From JAIOIW01 sp050304175 (lineage in GTDB: Bacteria > Pseudomonadota > Alphaproteobacteria > Rhizobiales > Rhizobiaceae): a stretch of DNA of 64,000 nucleotides. The position numbers and the translations under genes are program-made. Positions within the stretch are counted from its first letter, which is position 1. Each line of letters starts with the position of its first letter. The stretch is taken from contig JBNLDE010000053.1 of the NCBI GenBank assembly GCA_050304175.1, positions 1-64,000 on the forward strand. Direction: 5' to 3'. Under the pieces are notes generated by a model that worked only from the letters and a program-made list of their open reading frames with translations, did not search any database and was not told where the DNA came from. Shown piece after piece: positions 51,333 to 59,809 of the stretch.

Positions 51333-51464
51333 GGTCAGTGTCCCCCCGGGATAATAAGCTTGTGGCCAGCGCGATTTATCGCGATGAAACCGGAAGAAAG
51401 CAGAAAGGAACAGGAGCGACAAACGAATGCGCTCCTGTTTGCCCTTACCGTCAGCACCACAGGC

Positions 51465-52436
51465 CTATTTGCGATAGGCATCCAGGATGGCTGCACCTTC
51501 CTTGCCGGCGGCATCGGCCCATTCGGCAGCCATCTGCTCGCCGATTTTGGCCAGACCGGCTCTCAGTTCATCGCCGGGCGCGGAAACGACGACGCCGTTG
51601 TCCTTCAGCACCTGTGTTTTTTCTTCCGTTTCCTTCACAGACGCTTTCCAGCCACGGGTCTCTGCCGCTGCAGCGGCCTTCAGAACAGCTTCCTGCTGCT
51701 CCGCTGACAGTGCGGCGAATGCCGCCTTGTTGACGAACACCATGTTGCGCGGCAGCCAGGCTTGCGCATCCGAGTAGTGCGACAGGAAGTCCCAGACCTT
51801 GGAATTGGCACCGGTCGACGGCGAGGTGATCATCGCCTCGACACGGCCCGTGGCGAAGGCAGTGGGAATGTCGGGCACCTCGATCTGCGTCGGCAGGGCG
51901 CCGGCAAGCTGCGCCAGCCGCTCCGTTCCGGCATTGTAGGCCCGCATTTTCAGACCCTTGAGGTCGTCGACGGAGGTGATTTCCTTCTTGGTATAGATAC
52001 CCTGGGGAGGCCACGGCACGGAGAACAGAAGCTGCAGGCCCTGCTCTTCCAGCTTGGCGGCCAGAGTGTCTTTCGAAGCGTCGTAGAGCTTCTTTGCATC
52101 GTCATAGCTCGTCGCGAGGAACGGAATCGAGTCCACACCGAAAACCGGATCCTCGTTGGAAAGGCGCGAACCCAGGATCTCGCCGATCTGTGCCAGCCCC
52201 TTGCGTACGGCATTCTTGATGTCGGGATGCTTGAACAGCGAACCGCCCGAGTGAACCGTGATCACAAGTTCGCCGTCGGTGGCGGACTTCACCTCATCGG
52301 CGAACTGGGTGATGTTCATTGTATGGAAGTTGGTATCTCCATACGGCACCGGCATATCCCATTTGGTCTGCGCAAAAGCGGATGACGAAACAAGAAACGC
52401 CGTAGCCGCGATGGCGGCCTTCATTTTGGTATGCAT
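51465..52436 (-). CDS. TRAP transporter periplasmic solute-binding protein (DctP)
   Basis: A 323-residue binding protein. GGGAG lies 7 bases before ATG 52436; in-frame ATG 52442 is too close to it. A signal peptide (MHTKMKAAIAATAFLVSSSAFA) precedes the DctP fold: TNFHTMNITQFADEVKSATDGELVITVHSGGSLFKHPDIKNAVRKGLAQIGEIL, then DDLKGLKMRAYNAGTERLAQLAGALPTQIEVPDIPTAFATGRVEAMITSPSTG, which carries the conserved Arg that usually contacts a carboxylate. The divergent hydantoinase gene suggests a carboxylated cyclic amide such as 5-oxoproline or a hydantoin; that is inference. Confidence 0.95.
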   Translation of the reverse strand: MHTKMKAAIAATAFLVSSSAFAQTKWDMPVPYGDTNFHTMNITQFADEVKSATDGELVITVHSGGSLFKHPDIKNAVRKGLAQIGEILGSRLSNEDPVFGVDSIPFLATSYDDAKKLYDASKDTLAAKLEEQGLQLLFSVPWPPQGIYTKKEITSVDDLKGLKMRAYNAGTERLAQLAGALPTQIEVPDIPTAFATGRVEAMITSPSTGANSKVWDFLSHYSDAQAWLPRNMVFVNKAAFAALSAEQQEAVLKAAAAAETRGWKASVKETEEKTQVLKDNGVVVSAPGDELRAGLAKIGEQMAAEWADAAGKEGAAILDAYRK

Positions 52437-52515
52437 GTGCATTCTCCCATGTTGCGTGCTGTGCCGACCGTTCCCTGGCCATGCACGACGCAACTATTGC
52501 ACATGTCGATATTTT

Positions 52516-52532
52516 GTCAATAAATTATTGAC
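52516..52532. promoter_or_regulatory. 17-bp palindrome in the divergent TRAP/hydantoinase promoter region
   Basis: GTCAATAA (52516-52523) and its exact reverse complement TTATTGAC (52525-52532) are separated by one A. The site lies in the 150-base AT-rich gap between dctP (start 52436) and the hydantoinase gene (start 52587). Its size and symmetry fit a MarR-family or similar dimeric regulator, and one is encoded at the end of the TRAP operon. The pairing of regulator and site is inferred. Confidence 0.65.
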
Positions 52533-52586
52533 GTTTTGTTATCGTCATGTATTCTCCTCCCAAAATCCGAACCACAGGGGAACAGG

Positions 52587-55500
52587 ATGACGGCTTCCGG
52601 TAAATGGGATTTCTGGATCGATCGCGGCGGCACTTTCACGGATATCGTCGGCCGGGCGCCGGATGGCACGCTCCATCCGCGCAAGCTCCTGTCCGAGAAT
52701 CCCGAAGCCTATCGCGATGCGGCAATCCAGGGTATCCGCGACCTGCTCGGCGTCGCCGCTGGCGAACCGATTCCGCCGCACCGGGTTGGCGACGTCAAGA
52801 TGGGAACCACCGTCGCCACCAACGCGCTGCTTGAGCGCAAAGGCGATCGCGTTGCCTTGCTGGTCACCCGCGGCTTCCGCGACGCCCTGCGCATTGCCTA
52901 CCAGGCCCGACCCGACATTTTCGCCAAGGAGATCATCCTCCCCGAACAGCTCTATGAGCGGGTCATCGAAGTCGACGAACGCATGCTCGCCGACGGCACT
53001 GTGGAAACCGGGTTGGCTCTGGGCTCGGTGGCGGAGGAACTGCGCCAGGTGAAGGATGCCGGCATCGATGCCGTCGCCATTTGCTTCATGCATGCCTGGA
53101 AATACCCCGAACACGAGAAGGCCGTCGCCGAGGCCGCGCGCGGCTTGGGATTTTCCCAGGTCTCCGCCAGCCACGCAGTATCGCCGTTGGTCAAGTTCGT
53201 CGGCCGCGGCGACACCACGGTCGTTGATGCCTATCTGACCCCGATCCTTTCACGCTACGTGAATCAGGTTGCGGCGGAACTGGGCACTACGGCCGATGGC
53301 GGCGACGGCCCTCGTCTGATGTTCATGATGTCGTCGGGCGGCCTGACCGCCGCCGACCTGTTCCAGGGCAAGGATGCGATCCTGTCCGGCCCGGCAGGCG
53401 GCGTCGTCGGTATGGTCGAGACGGCGCGCCTCGCCGGCTTCAAGGACGTTATCGGCTTCGACATGGGCGGCACATCGACGGATGTCGCCCATTGTGACGG
53501 CGAGTATGAGCGCGTGTTCGATACCGAGGTTGCGGGCGTTCGCATCCGCGCGCCGATGATGCGCATCCACACCGTCGCCGCCGGCGGCGGTTCGGTATTG
53601 CACTACGATCAGGGCCGTTTCCAGGTCGGCCCCGATTCCGCCGGCGCCAATCCCGGCCCCGCTTGCTATCGCCGCGGCGGCCCGCTCGCCGTCACCGATG
53701 CCAATGTCATGCTCGGCAAGCTGCAGCCGGATTGTTTCCCGGCCATATTCGGCCCCGGCCAGGACGAACCGCTCGACCGCGCCGCGGTCGAGGAAAGGTT
53801 CCGGGCGATGGCCGCCGGGACTCCCGACGGCAAGTCCCCGGAGGAAGTCGCCGAGGGCTTCATCACCATCGCCGTGGAAAACATGGCGAACGCCATCAAG
53901 AAGATATCGATCCAGCGCGGTTATGACGTCACGGGCTACCTGCTCAACTGCTTCGGCGGAGCCGGCGGCCAGCACGCCTGCCTGGTCGCCGATGCGCTGG
54001 GTATGGAATCGGTGCTGATCCACCCGTTGTCCGGCTTGCTGTCGGCCTACGGGATTGGCCTCGCCGCCGTCTTCGCCTCGCGCCAGCAGGCCGTGCTCAA
54101 GCCGCTCGCCGAATCGTCGCTGGCGGAAATCCGTGCTCTCGCCGGGACGCTCAGCGAGGAAGTCAGGAACGAACTGGCCGCCCAGGGTATCGGCGCCGGC
54201 GAGACGGTCCTGCGGCCCCTCCTCCAGATCCGCTACGATGGCACGGATACCGCTCTCCCGGTCGATTTCTCATCCTTTTCGGTGGACAAGGCGAAGGCCG
54301 ATTTCGAGGCGGCCCACAAGGCGCAGTTCGGTTTCGTCTACGACGACAAGCCGCTGGTGGTCGAGGCGCTCAGCGTCGAGGGCGCCGACTGCCGCGACCA
54401 TGGCGGCCACGAGGGCGAGCAGCCGGTCGAGCCGCGAGACCACGTCGCGGAGTACACCCGTCCGGTCTACTCCGGCGGCGCCTGGCGGGAAGCCGCCATC
54501 GCCCGCCGCGAAGAACTTTCGCCGGGCGCCCGCGTCGTCGGTCCGGCGCTGATCATCGAGGCCAACCAGACGGTCGTCGTCGAGCCGGGTTGGCGCGCCG
54601 AGGTAACCGCGCGCAACCACGTCCTGCTCACCCGCGCGGAGAAGAAACCGCGCCAGATCGCGCTCGGCACCGGTGATTCATCGCATGAAGGCGCCGACCC
54701 CATCCTTCTGGAAGTGTTCAACAACCTCTTCATGTCGATCGCCGAACAGATGGGCGTGACGCTGCAGAACACGGCCTATTCGGTCAACATCAAGGAGCGG
54801 CTCGATTTCTCCTGCGCGGTCTTCGACCATGAAGGCCGCCTGGTCGCCAACGCACCGCACATGCCGGTGCATCTCGGCTCCATGGACCGCTCGGTCGAAA
54901 CTATCATCCGGCTCAATACCGGCAATATCCACCCCGGTGATGTCTACGCGCTCAATGCCCCCTACAATGGCGGCACCCACCTGCCCGACATCACCGTGGT
55001 CACACCAGTGTTCGACGACGCCGGCAACGAGATCCTGTTCTGGGTTGCCTCGCGCGGCCACCACGCCGATGTCGGCGGCACGGCCCCCGGTTCGATGACG
55101 CCGCTCGCGACGACGGTCGACGAGGAAGGCGTGCTGATCGACAATTTCCGTATAGTCGAGAAGGGGCGTTTCCGCGAGGCTGAACTGGTCGAGTTGCTGA
55201 CCGATCATCCTTGGCCTTGCCGCAACGTCCACCAGAACGTCGCCGACCTGAAGGCGCAGATCGCGGCCAATGAGCGCGGAGTCGCCGAGTTGCGCAAGAT
55301 GGTCGCCCATTTCGGCCTCGACGTCGTCGAAGCCTATATGGGCCACGTCCAGGACAACGCCGCGGAAAGCGTCCGCCAGGTCCTGTCGCGCCTGCCGGAT
55401 TCGTCGGAATACGAGTACCCGACCGACGCCGGCCAGGTGATCCGCGTGAAGATCACGGTCGATCGCGACAGGCGCGAGGCGACCGTCGACTTCACCGGCA

Positions 55501-56240
55501 CCTCGCCTGTCATGAAGAACAATTTCAATGCGCCCGAGCCCGTCACCCGCGCCGCAGTGCTCTACGCATTCCGCGTCATGGTCGAGGGCAACATCCCGAT
55601 GAATGCCGGCTGCCTGCGGCCGATCAACATCATCGTGCCCGACGGCTGCATGCTGAAACCGTCATACCCGGCTGCGGTCGTCGCCGGCAATGTCGAGACC
55701 TCGCAGCACGTTACCAACGCACTGTTCGCCGCCATGGGCGCGCTCGCCAATTCGCAGGGCACGATGAACAACCTGACTTTCGGTAACGACGAATACCAGT
55801 ATTACGAGACGATCTGCTCGGGATCGCCGGCCGGGCGCATGAATGACGGCCGAGGCTTCAACGGCACCTCCGGCGTCCATGTCCACATGACCAATTCGCG
55901 CCTGACCGACCCGGAAGTCATCGAACTGCGCTTTCCCGTCATACTGGAGGATTTCCACATCCGCGCCGGGTCCGGCGGCAAGGGCAAGTGGCATGCCGGC
56001 GACGGTACCAGGCGCACGCTCAGGTTCCGCGAGGAGATGGAATGCGCCATCCTGTCGTCGCACCGCGCCGCGCCGCCGCGCGGCCTCGCCGGCGGCGGCG
56101 ACGGCCAGGTCGGCGCCACCGAGGTCCGCCGCCTCGACGGCACCGTCGAAACGTTGAAAGCCTGCGACCAGACTTCGCTGAAAGCCGGCGAAGCCGTGAT
56201 CGTGACCACGCCGACGGCGGGAGGATATGGCGAAGCCTGA
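52587..56240 (+). CDS. Hydantoinase/5-oxoprolinase, fused HyuA-HyuB
   Basis: A 1217-residue ATP-dependent cyclic-amide hydrolase in which the two usual subunits are one chain, as in eukaryotic 5-oxoprolinase. Residues about 1-690 are the HyuA part (IDRGGTFTDIVGRAPDG, KMGTTVATNALLERKGDRVALLVTRGFRDAL, FDMGGTSTDVAHCDG: ATP-binding sugar-kinase-like motifs). Residues about 695-1215 are the HyuB part (DPILLEVFNNLFMSIAEQMGVTLQNTAYSVNIKERLDFSC...). ATG 52587 is preceded by AACAGG; the frame upstream enters the promoter. Substrate could be 5-oxoproline or a hydantoin. Its last 96 bases are duplicated downstream. Confidence 0.94.
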   Translation: MTASGKWDFWIDRGGTFTDIVGRAPDGTLHPRKLLSENPEAYRDAAIQGIRDLLGVAAGEPIPPHRVGDVKMGTTVATNALLERKGDRVALLVTRGFRDALRIAYQARPDIFAKEIILPEQLYERVIEVDERMLADGTVETGLALGSVAEELRQVKDAGIDAVAICFMHAWKYPEHEKAVAEAARGLGFSQVSASHAVSPLVKFVGRGDTTVVDAYLTPILSRYVNQVAAELGTTADGGDGPRLMFMMSSGGLTAADLFQGKDAILSGPAGGVVGMVETARLAGFKDVIGFDMGGTSTDVAHCDGEYERVFDTEVAGVRIRAPMMRIHTVAAGGGSVLHYDQGRFQVGPDSAGANPGPACYRRGGPLAVTDANVMLGKLQPDCFPAIFGPGQDEPLDRAAVEERFRAMAAGTPDGKSPEEVAEGFITIAVENMANAIKKISIQRGYDVTGYLLNCFGGAGGQHACLVADALGMESVLIHPLSGLLSAYGIGLAAVFASRQQAVLKPLAESSLAEIRALAGTLSEEVRNELAAQGIGAGETVLRPLLQIRYDGTDTALPVDFSSFSVDKAKADFEAAHKAQFGFVYDDKPLVVEALSVEGADCRDHGGHEGEQPVEPRDHVAEYTRPVYSGGAWREAAIARREELSPGARVVGPALIIEANQTVVVEPGWRAEVTARNHVLLTRAEKKPRQIALGTGDSSHEGADPILLEVFNNLFMSIAEQMGVTLQNTAYSVNIKERLDFSCAVFDHEGRLVANAPHMPVHLGSMDRSVETIIRLNTGNIHPGDVYALNAPYNGGTHLPDITVVTPVFDDAGNEILFWVASRGHHADVGGTAPGSMTPLATTVDEEGVLIDNFRIVEKGRFREAELVELLTDHPWPCRNVHQNVADLKAQIAANERGVAELRKMVAHFGLDVVEAYMGHVQDNAAESVRQVLSRLPDSSEYEYPTDAGQVIRVKITVDRDRREATVDFTGTSPVMKNNFNAPEPVTRAAVLYAFRVMVEGNIPMNAGCLRPINIIVPDGCMLKPSYPAAVVAGNVETSQHVTNALFAAMGALANSQGTMNNLTFGNDEYQYYETICSGSPAGRMNDGRGFNGTSGVHVHMTNSRLTDPEVIELRFPVILEDFHIRAGSGGKGKWHAGDGTRRTLRFREEMECAILSSHRAAPPRGLAGGGDGQVGATEVRRLDGTVETLKACDQTSLKAGEAVIVTTPTAGGYGEA
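56136..56231 (+). repeat. Repeat copy 1: 3' end of the hydantoinase gene
   Basis: This stretch encodes DGTVETLKACDQTSLK and the following residues up to TAGGYG near the C terminus of the hydantoinase. It matches 56757-56852 at 90 of 96 positions with no gaps. The flanks of the two copies are unrelated. Confidence 0.93.
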
Positions 56241-56295
56241 CGGGGCGTGGCGGCCCTGTCATCCGTCGTAAGCTGATCCGCATTCCGGACCGGCG

Positions 56296-56583
56296 TCAGG
56301 CGAGATACCAGAGCAGGGCCGAGAGTGGCGCGGCCAGCACCACCAGGCCGAGCGCGAATGGCAGCTTTCGATTCCAATAGCCAAGCGCAATCGCGGGCAG
56401 GACGAGGATGACGATCGGGATCGCCGTCAGTTGAGCCATACCAAGGCCGATCGACCGGCCGAGCGGATCCGACGTGCTGGCGCCGCGCAGCATCATCAGC
56501 AGAAAAAGAACAAGAAGCGCGGCCTCGATCACGCCAAGAACCAGAATGACCCGGCGGAGCGTGGAACTGCTTTCAACCGGCAT
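56296..56583 (-). CDS. Small membrane protein of unknown function
   Basis: A 95-residue protein from ATG 56583 with three hydrophobic segments (VILVLGVIEAALLVLFLLMML, MAQLTAIPIVILVLPAIALGYW, PFALGLVVLAAPLSALLWYLA). An upstream in-frame start at 56643 adds 20 non-hydrophobic residues; neither has a strong ribosome site. It lies alone on the minus strand, between the hydantoinase gene and the duplicated fragment. I recognise no family. Confidence 0.6.
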   Translation of the reverse strand: MPVESSSTLRRVILVLGVIEAALLVLFLLMMLRGASTSDPLGRSIGLGMAQLTAIPIVILVLPAIALGYWNRKLPFALGLVVLAAPLSALLWYLA

Positions 56584-56756
56584 TTGAAGATCCGTGACAA
56601 TAGGACGTGTTTCGGCGGGGCGACCGCCGGCATTATGCCACATCGACTACGCCGCGAACAGCGCACGACGTATTCCTGGGGACGGAGGGGTTGGAGTTTC
56701 GGTTCGCGCGTGGTCGGCAACGACAACCATATAGGCCACATTGAAACCCTATTCTT

Positions 56757-56858
56757 GACGGCACCGTCGAAACGTTGAAAGCCTGCGACCGGACTTCGCT
56801 TAAAGTTGGCGAAGCCGTGATCGTGACGACGCCGACGGCGGGAGGACATGGCAACTGA
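56757..56858 (+). pseudogene. Duplicated fragment of the hydantoinase 3' end (repeat copy 2)
   Basis: Bases 56757-56852 copy 56136-56231 with six substitutions and no indels (94% identity); the hydantoinase frame stays open through the copy and stops at 56858. Differences change Gln to Arg, Ala to Val and Tyr to His, and two are silent. Only the last few dozen codons are present: upstream sequence (56644-56756) does not resemble the gene. The copy ends inside the start region of the YihY-family gene, whose ATG (56848) and GGGAGG sequence lie within it. Confidence 0.88.
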
Positions 56859-57684
56859 CATTCTAAGGGCGCTCCCTGCAGCGCTTGCCCGGTTCCAGGT
56901 GCATCGCGGCGCGGCCCACGCTGCCGAAATGGCGGTGTCGGGACTGCTGGCGCTGTTTCCGCTGCTGATTCTCCTCGGCTGGCTGTCGGCATTCATCGGC
57001 CATCCCGAGCTCACCCCGTTCGTCCAGCGCCTCCTGTTCCTCGTTTGGCCGCGCACGATTGCCGAGCCGATGATCGCCGAGGCCACAGGTGTCCTGGAAA
57101 GCATAAAGGGCGCGGGCATCGTCCCGGCGGCGATCCTGGCCCCGCTGCTGGCCGCCAACGGTTTCGAGGCCCTGCGCACCGGGCTCAACAATGCTTACGG
57201 CCATCCCGCCCGCCTGCCCTTCCTGCGCGCGCGCGTCCAGTCCTTCACGCTCGCGCTCGTCGCCATTGCCGCATTGATTGGCCTCGCATTTGTCCTGTCT
57301 AAAATTGCCACCCTTCCGGTGCGCGATGGCGCGGGCAACGTAGTCGCCATGCCGAAAGGCGCCATCTTCCTGGTACCCCTGACCGGAGGCCTGATCCTGC
57401 TTTCGGGCCTGTTCGCCTTCCATCGCCTGCTGCCGCAAAACGGACCGGGCCTTCGCACGGCCTGGCCCGGCATGCTGCTCACGATCCTCGTGTGGGCCAC
57501 CGCGACCTACGGTTTTGCCTTCTATGCCGAGCGCATTTCCGGTTTCCAGGCCACCTATGGCGGCTACGCCTCCGCCCTGCTCACACTGGTCCTGTTCGTC
57601 ATCACCGCCGCTTCGATCCTGCTCGGCGCGGAACTCAACGCCATACTCGGCGCAGGCGATCGCGACAGAGGTAAAATGAGGTAA
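56848..57684 (+). CDS. YihY/virulence factor BrkB family membrane protein
   Basis: A 278-residue protein with six hydrophobic segments. MAVSGLLALFPLLILLGWLSAF matches the first helix region of YihY proteins, preceded by the usual 25-30 residue lead (RFQVHRGAAHAAE). The LAANGFEALRTGLNNAYGHPARLPFLRARVQSFTLALV and FYAERISGFQATYGGYASALLTLVLFVITAASILLGAELNA segments are characteristic. The family was once annotated as ribonuclease BN in error; its transport role is unsettled. The ATG lies in the duplicated hydantoinase tail with GGAGG only 2 bases away, an unusually short spacing. Confidence 0.88.
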   Translation: MATDILRALPAALARFQVHRGAAHAAEMAVSGLLALFPLLILLGWLSAFIGHPELTPFVQRLLFLVWPRTIAEPMIAEATGVLESIKGAGIVPAAILAPLLAANGFEALRTGLNNAYGHPARLPFLRARVQSFTLALVAIAALIGLAFVLSKIATLPVRDGAGNVVAMPKGAIFLVPLTGGLILLSGLFAFHRLLPQNGPGLRTAWPGMLLTILVWATATYGFAFYAERISGFQATYGGYASALLTLVLFVITAASILLGAELNAILGAGDRDRGKMR

Positions 57685-57759
57685 GTCAAGGCGGCGGAGC
57701 GTTCGGGGAGTAAGGTGCGGACCTGAACTGCCCGATGAAATAAACGAACCGAACCGCAG

Positions 57760-58479
57760 ATGAAACTCGAACACAGCCATGATAGCGAAGCGATCGCCGC
57801 GCGCCTCGCCGCGGAGACGAGGCCGTCATACCTGCGCGACTTCGTCTATGGCGGCATCGACGGCTCGATCACCACATTTGCCGTGGTTGCCGGAGTCATG
57901 GGCGCGCAGCTGTCCGCCGCCGTCGTCCTGATCCTCGGCTTGGCCAATCTGGTCGCCGACGGCTTTTCCATGGCCGCCAGCAACTATTCCGGCACAAAGA
58001 CCGTCATCGACGACATCGCCAGGCTGACCGAAATCGAGCGCAGACACATCCAGCTCGATCCGGAGGGGGAACGCGAGGAGGTCCGTCAGATTCTCGCCGC
58101 GAAGGGACTGGCGGGCCGCAATCTCGAGGAGGCGACCAGCGCCATCACCGCCCGCGAGGGTCCGTGGATCGACCTGATGTTGGCGGAGGAATATGGCCTC
58201 GCGCGCGCGCAACCGGTGCCGCTGAGAGCGGCAACGGTGACCTTCCTGGCTTTCATCCTGTGCGGCGCCGTCCCGTTGCTGCCCTTCGCGTTCGGGCTCG
58301 ACAGGGCGTTCGAGATCTCGCTGATCGCCACCGGAATCGTGTTCTTCGTCATCGGCGCGGCTAAGGCCGCCTGGTCGCTGGCGCCGTGGTGGCGGTCGGG
58401 GCTCGAGACATTCGCCATCGGCAGCGCCGCATCCGCCATGGCCTATGTCGTGGGCGTTTTGCTCAAGGGGATCGTCTGA
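57760..58479 (+). CDS. VIT1/CCC1 family (iron/manganese) transporter
   Basis: A 239-residue membrane protein of the CCC1/VIT1 type. The first helix region is YLRDFVYGGIDGSITTFAVVAGVMGAQLSAAVVLILGLANLVADGFSMAASNYSG, with the conserved Asp and Gly and Met residues of the family, followed by a charged cytosolic segment (about residues 85-145) and three further helices. Relatives move Fe2+ or Mn2+ out of the cytosol. It follows the YihY-family gene by 75 bases on the same strand. Confidence 0.9.
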   Translation: MKLEHSHDSEAIAARLAAETRPSYLRDFVYGGIDGSITTFAVVAGVMGAQLSAAVVLILGLANLVADGFSMAASNYSGTKTVIDDIARLTEIERRHIQLDPEGEREEVRQILAAKGLAGRNLEEATSAITAREGPWIDLMLAEEYGLARAQPVPLRAATVTFLAFILCGAVPLLPFAFGLDRAFEISLIATGIVFFVIGAAKAAWSLAPWWRSGLETFAIGSAASAMAYVVGVLLKGIV

Positions 58480-58590
58480 AGGCTGAATTCTGGGAATATG
58501 GACCGGCTGCGACCGGATAACCGCTTTCTCAAGAGCCTGCGCTCGAATAGGGTGTCGCCGCCCTTTCAACCGCACACAATGGTCGATCGA

Positions 58591-59802
58591 ATGACTTCCC
58601 GGAAAAAAACCAAAGCTGCAATGCTCACCTCGGGCGGTCTCGCCCCTTGCCTGTCGTCCGCTGTCGGCGGCCTGATCGAACGCTACACCGAGATCGATCC
58701 ATCGGTTGAACTGATCGCCTATCGCGCCGGCTATCACGGCCTTCTCACAGGCGACTCCATCGCGATCACCGAAGCGATCCGCGAAAAGGCGCCGCTGCTG
58801 CACAAGTCCGGCGGTTCGCCGATCGGCAACAGCCGGGTCAAGCTCACCAACGCGGCGGACTGCGCCCGGCGCGGCCTCGTCAGGGAGGGCGAAGACCCGT
58901 TGGAGATGGCCGCCCGCCAGCTCGAAAAGGACGGCGTACACATTCTGCACACGGTGGGCGGCGATGACACGTCGACCCAGGCGGCCGCGCTCGCAGCCTA
59001 TTTGAAGAAGAACGGCTATGAGTTGACCGTCGTCGGCCTGCCGAAAACGGTCGACAACGACATCGTTCCGGTCCGCCAGTCGCTCGGCGCCTGGTCGGCG
59101 GCCGAGGCCGGCGCCCATTTCTTCGATCACGTCTCCAACGAGCAAAGCGCCAATCCCAACACCTTCGTCATCCACGAGGTGATGGGGCGTCATTCGGGCT
59201 GGCTGACCGCCGCGACCGCGCGGGCCTATGCGCCGATCGCGGCAAGTTGGGATTTCCCCGAGGGAATGCTGCTCAGCCGGGCGATGAAGGCGATGGACGG
59301 TGTCTATATTCCGGAGAGCGCCTTCGATTTCGAGGCCGAAGCGGATCGCCTTGCCAGGAAGATGCGTGACGAGGGCGCGGTGACCATATTCGTGTCCGAA
59401 GGCGCCTGCGTGAACGAGATCGTCGCCGAGCGGGAGGCCGCTGGCGAAACCCTGCCGCGCGACGCCTTCGGCCACGTCAAGCTCGACAAGGTGAATGTCG
59501 GAGACTGGTTCGCCAGCCGCTTTGCCCAGGCCATCGGCGCCGAGCGGACCCTCGTGCAGAAATCCGGCTACTATGCGCGCTCCGCGCCCGCGAATGCCGA
59601 CGACGTCCGCCTGATCAAGTCGATGACCGACACCGGCGTCCAGGCGGCGCTGGACGGCGTCTCGGGGCTGATCGGCCACGACGAGGACAAGGACGGACGC
59701 CTGCGCGCGATCGAACTGGAGCGCGTCGGTGGCGGCAAGCCCTTCGATGCGTCGGTCGGCTGGTTCAGGGAACTGCTCGCCGGTTGCGGACAGGCGGGCT
59801 AA
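58591..59802 (+). CDS. 6-phosphofructokinase, PPi-type
   Basis: A 403-residue PfkA-superfamily enzyme phosphorylating fructose 6-phosphate. The start MTSRKKTKAAMLTSGGLAPCLSSAVGG at ATG 58591 gives the usual length; in-frame ATGs at 58498 and 58579 are alternatives, and none has a clear ribosome site. The donor motif is GGDDTST (residues 123-129): Asp in the fourth position, where ATP enzymes have Gly, points to pyrophosphate as donor. The catalytic PKTVDNDIVP and HEVMGRHSGWLTA motifs are intact. It converges with the beta-lactamase-fold gene, 7 bases between stops. Confidence 0.9.
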   Translation: MTSRKKTKAAMLTSGGLAPCLSSAVGGLIERYTEIDPSVELIAYRAGYHGLLTGDSIAITEAIREKAPLLHKSGGSPIGNSRVKLTNAADCARRGLVREGEDPLEMAARQLEKDGVHILHTVGGDDTSTQAAALAAYLKKNGYELTVVGLPKTVDNDIVPVRQSLGAWSAAEAGAHFFDHVSNEQSANPNTFVIHEVMGRHSGWLTAATARAYAPIAASWDFPEGMLLSRAMKAMDGVYIPESAFDFEAEADRLARKMRDEGAVTIFVSEGACVNEIVAEREAAGETLPRDAFGHVKLDKVNVGDWFASRFAQAIGAERTLVQKSGYYARSAPANADDVRLIKSMTDTGVQAALDGVSGLIGHDEDKDGRLRAIELERVGGGKPFDASVGWFRELLAGCGQAG

Positions 59803-59809
59803 CGAGCCG

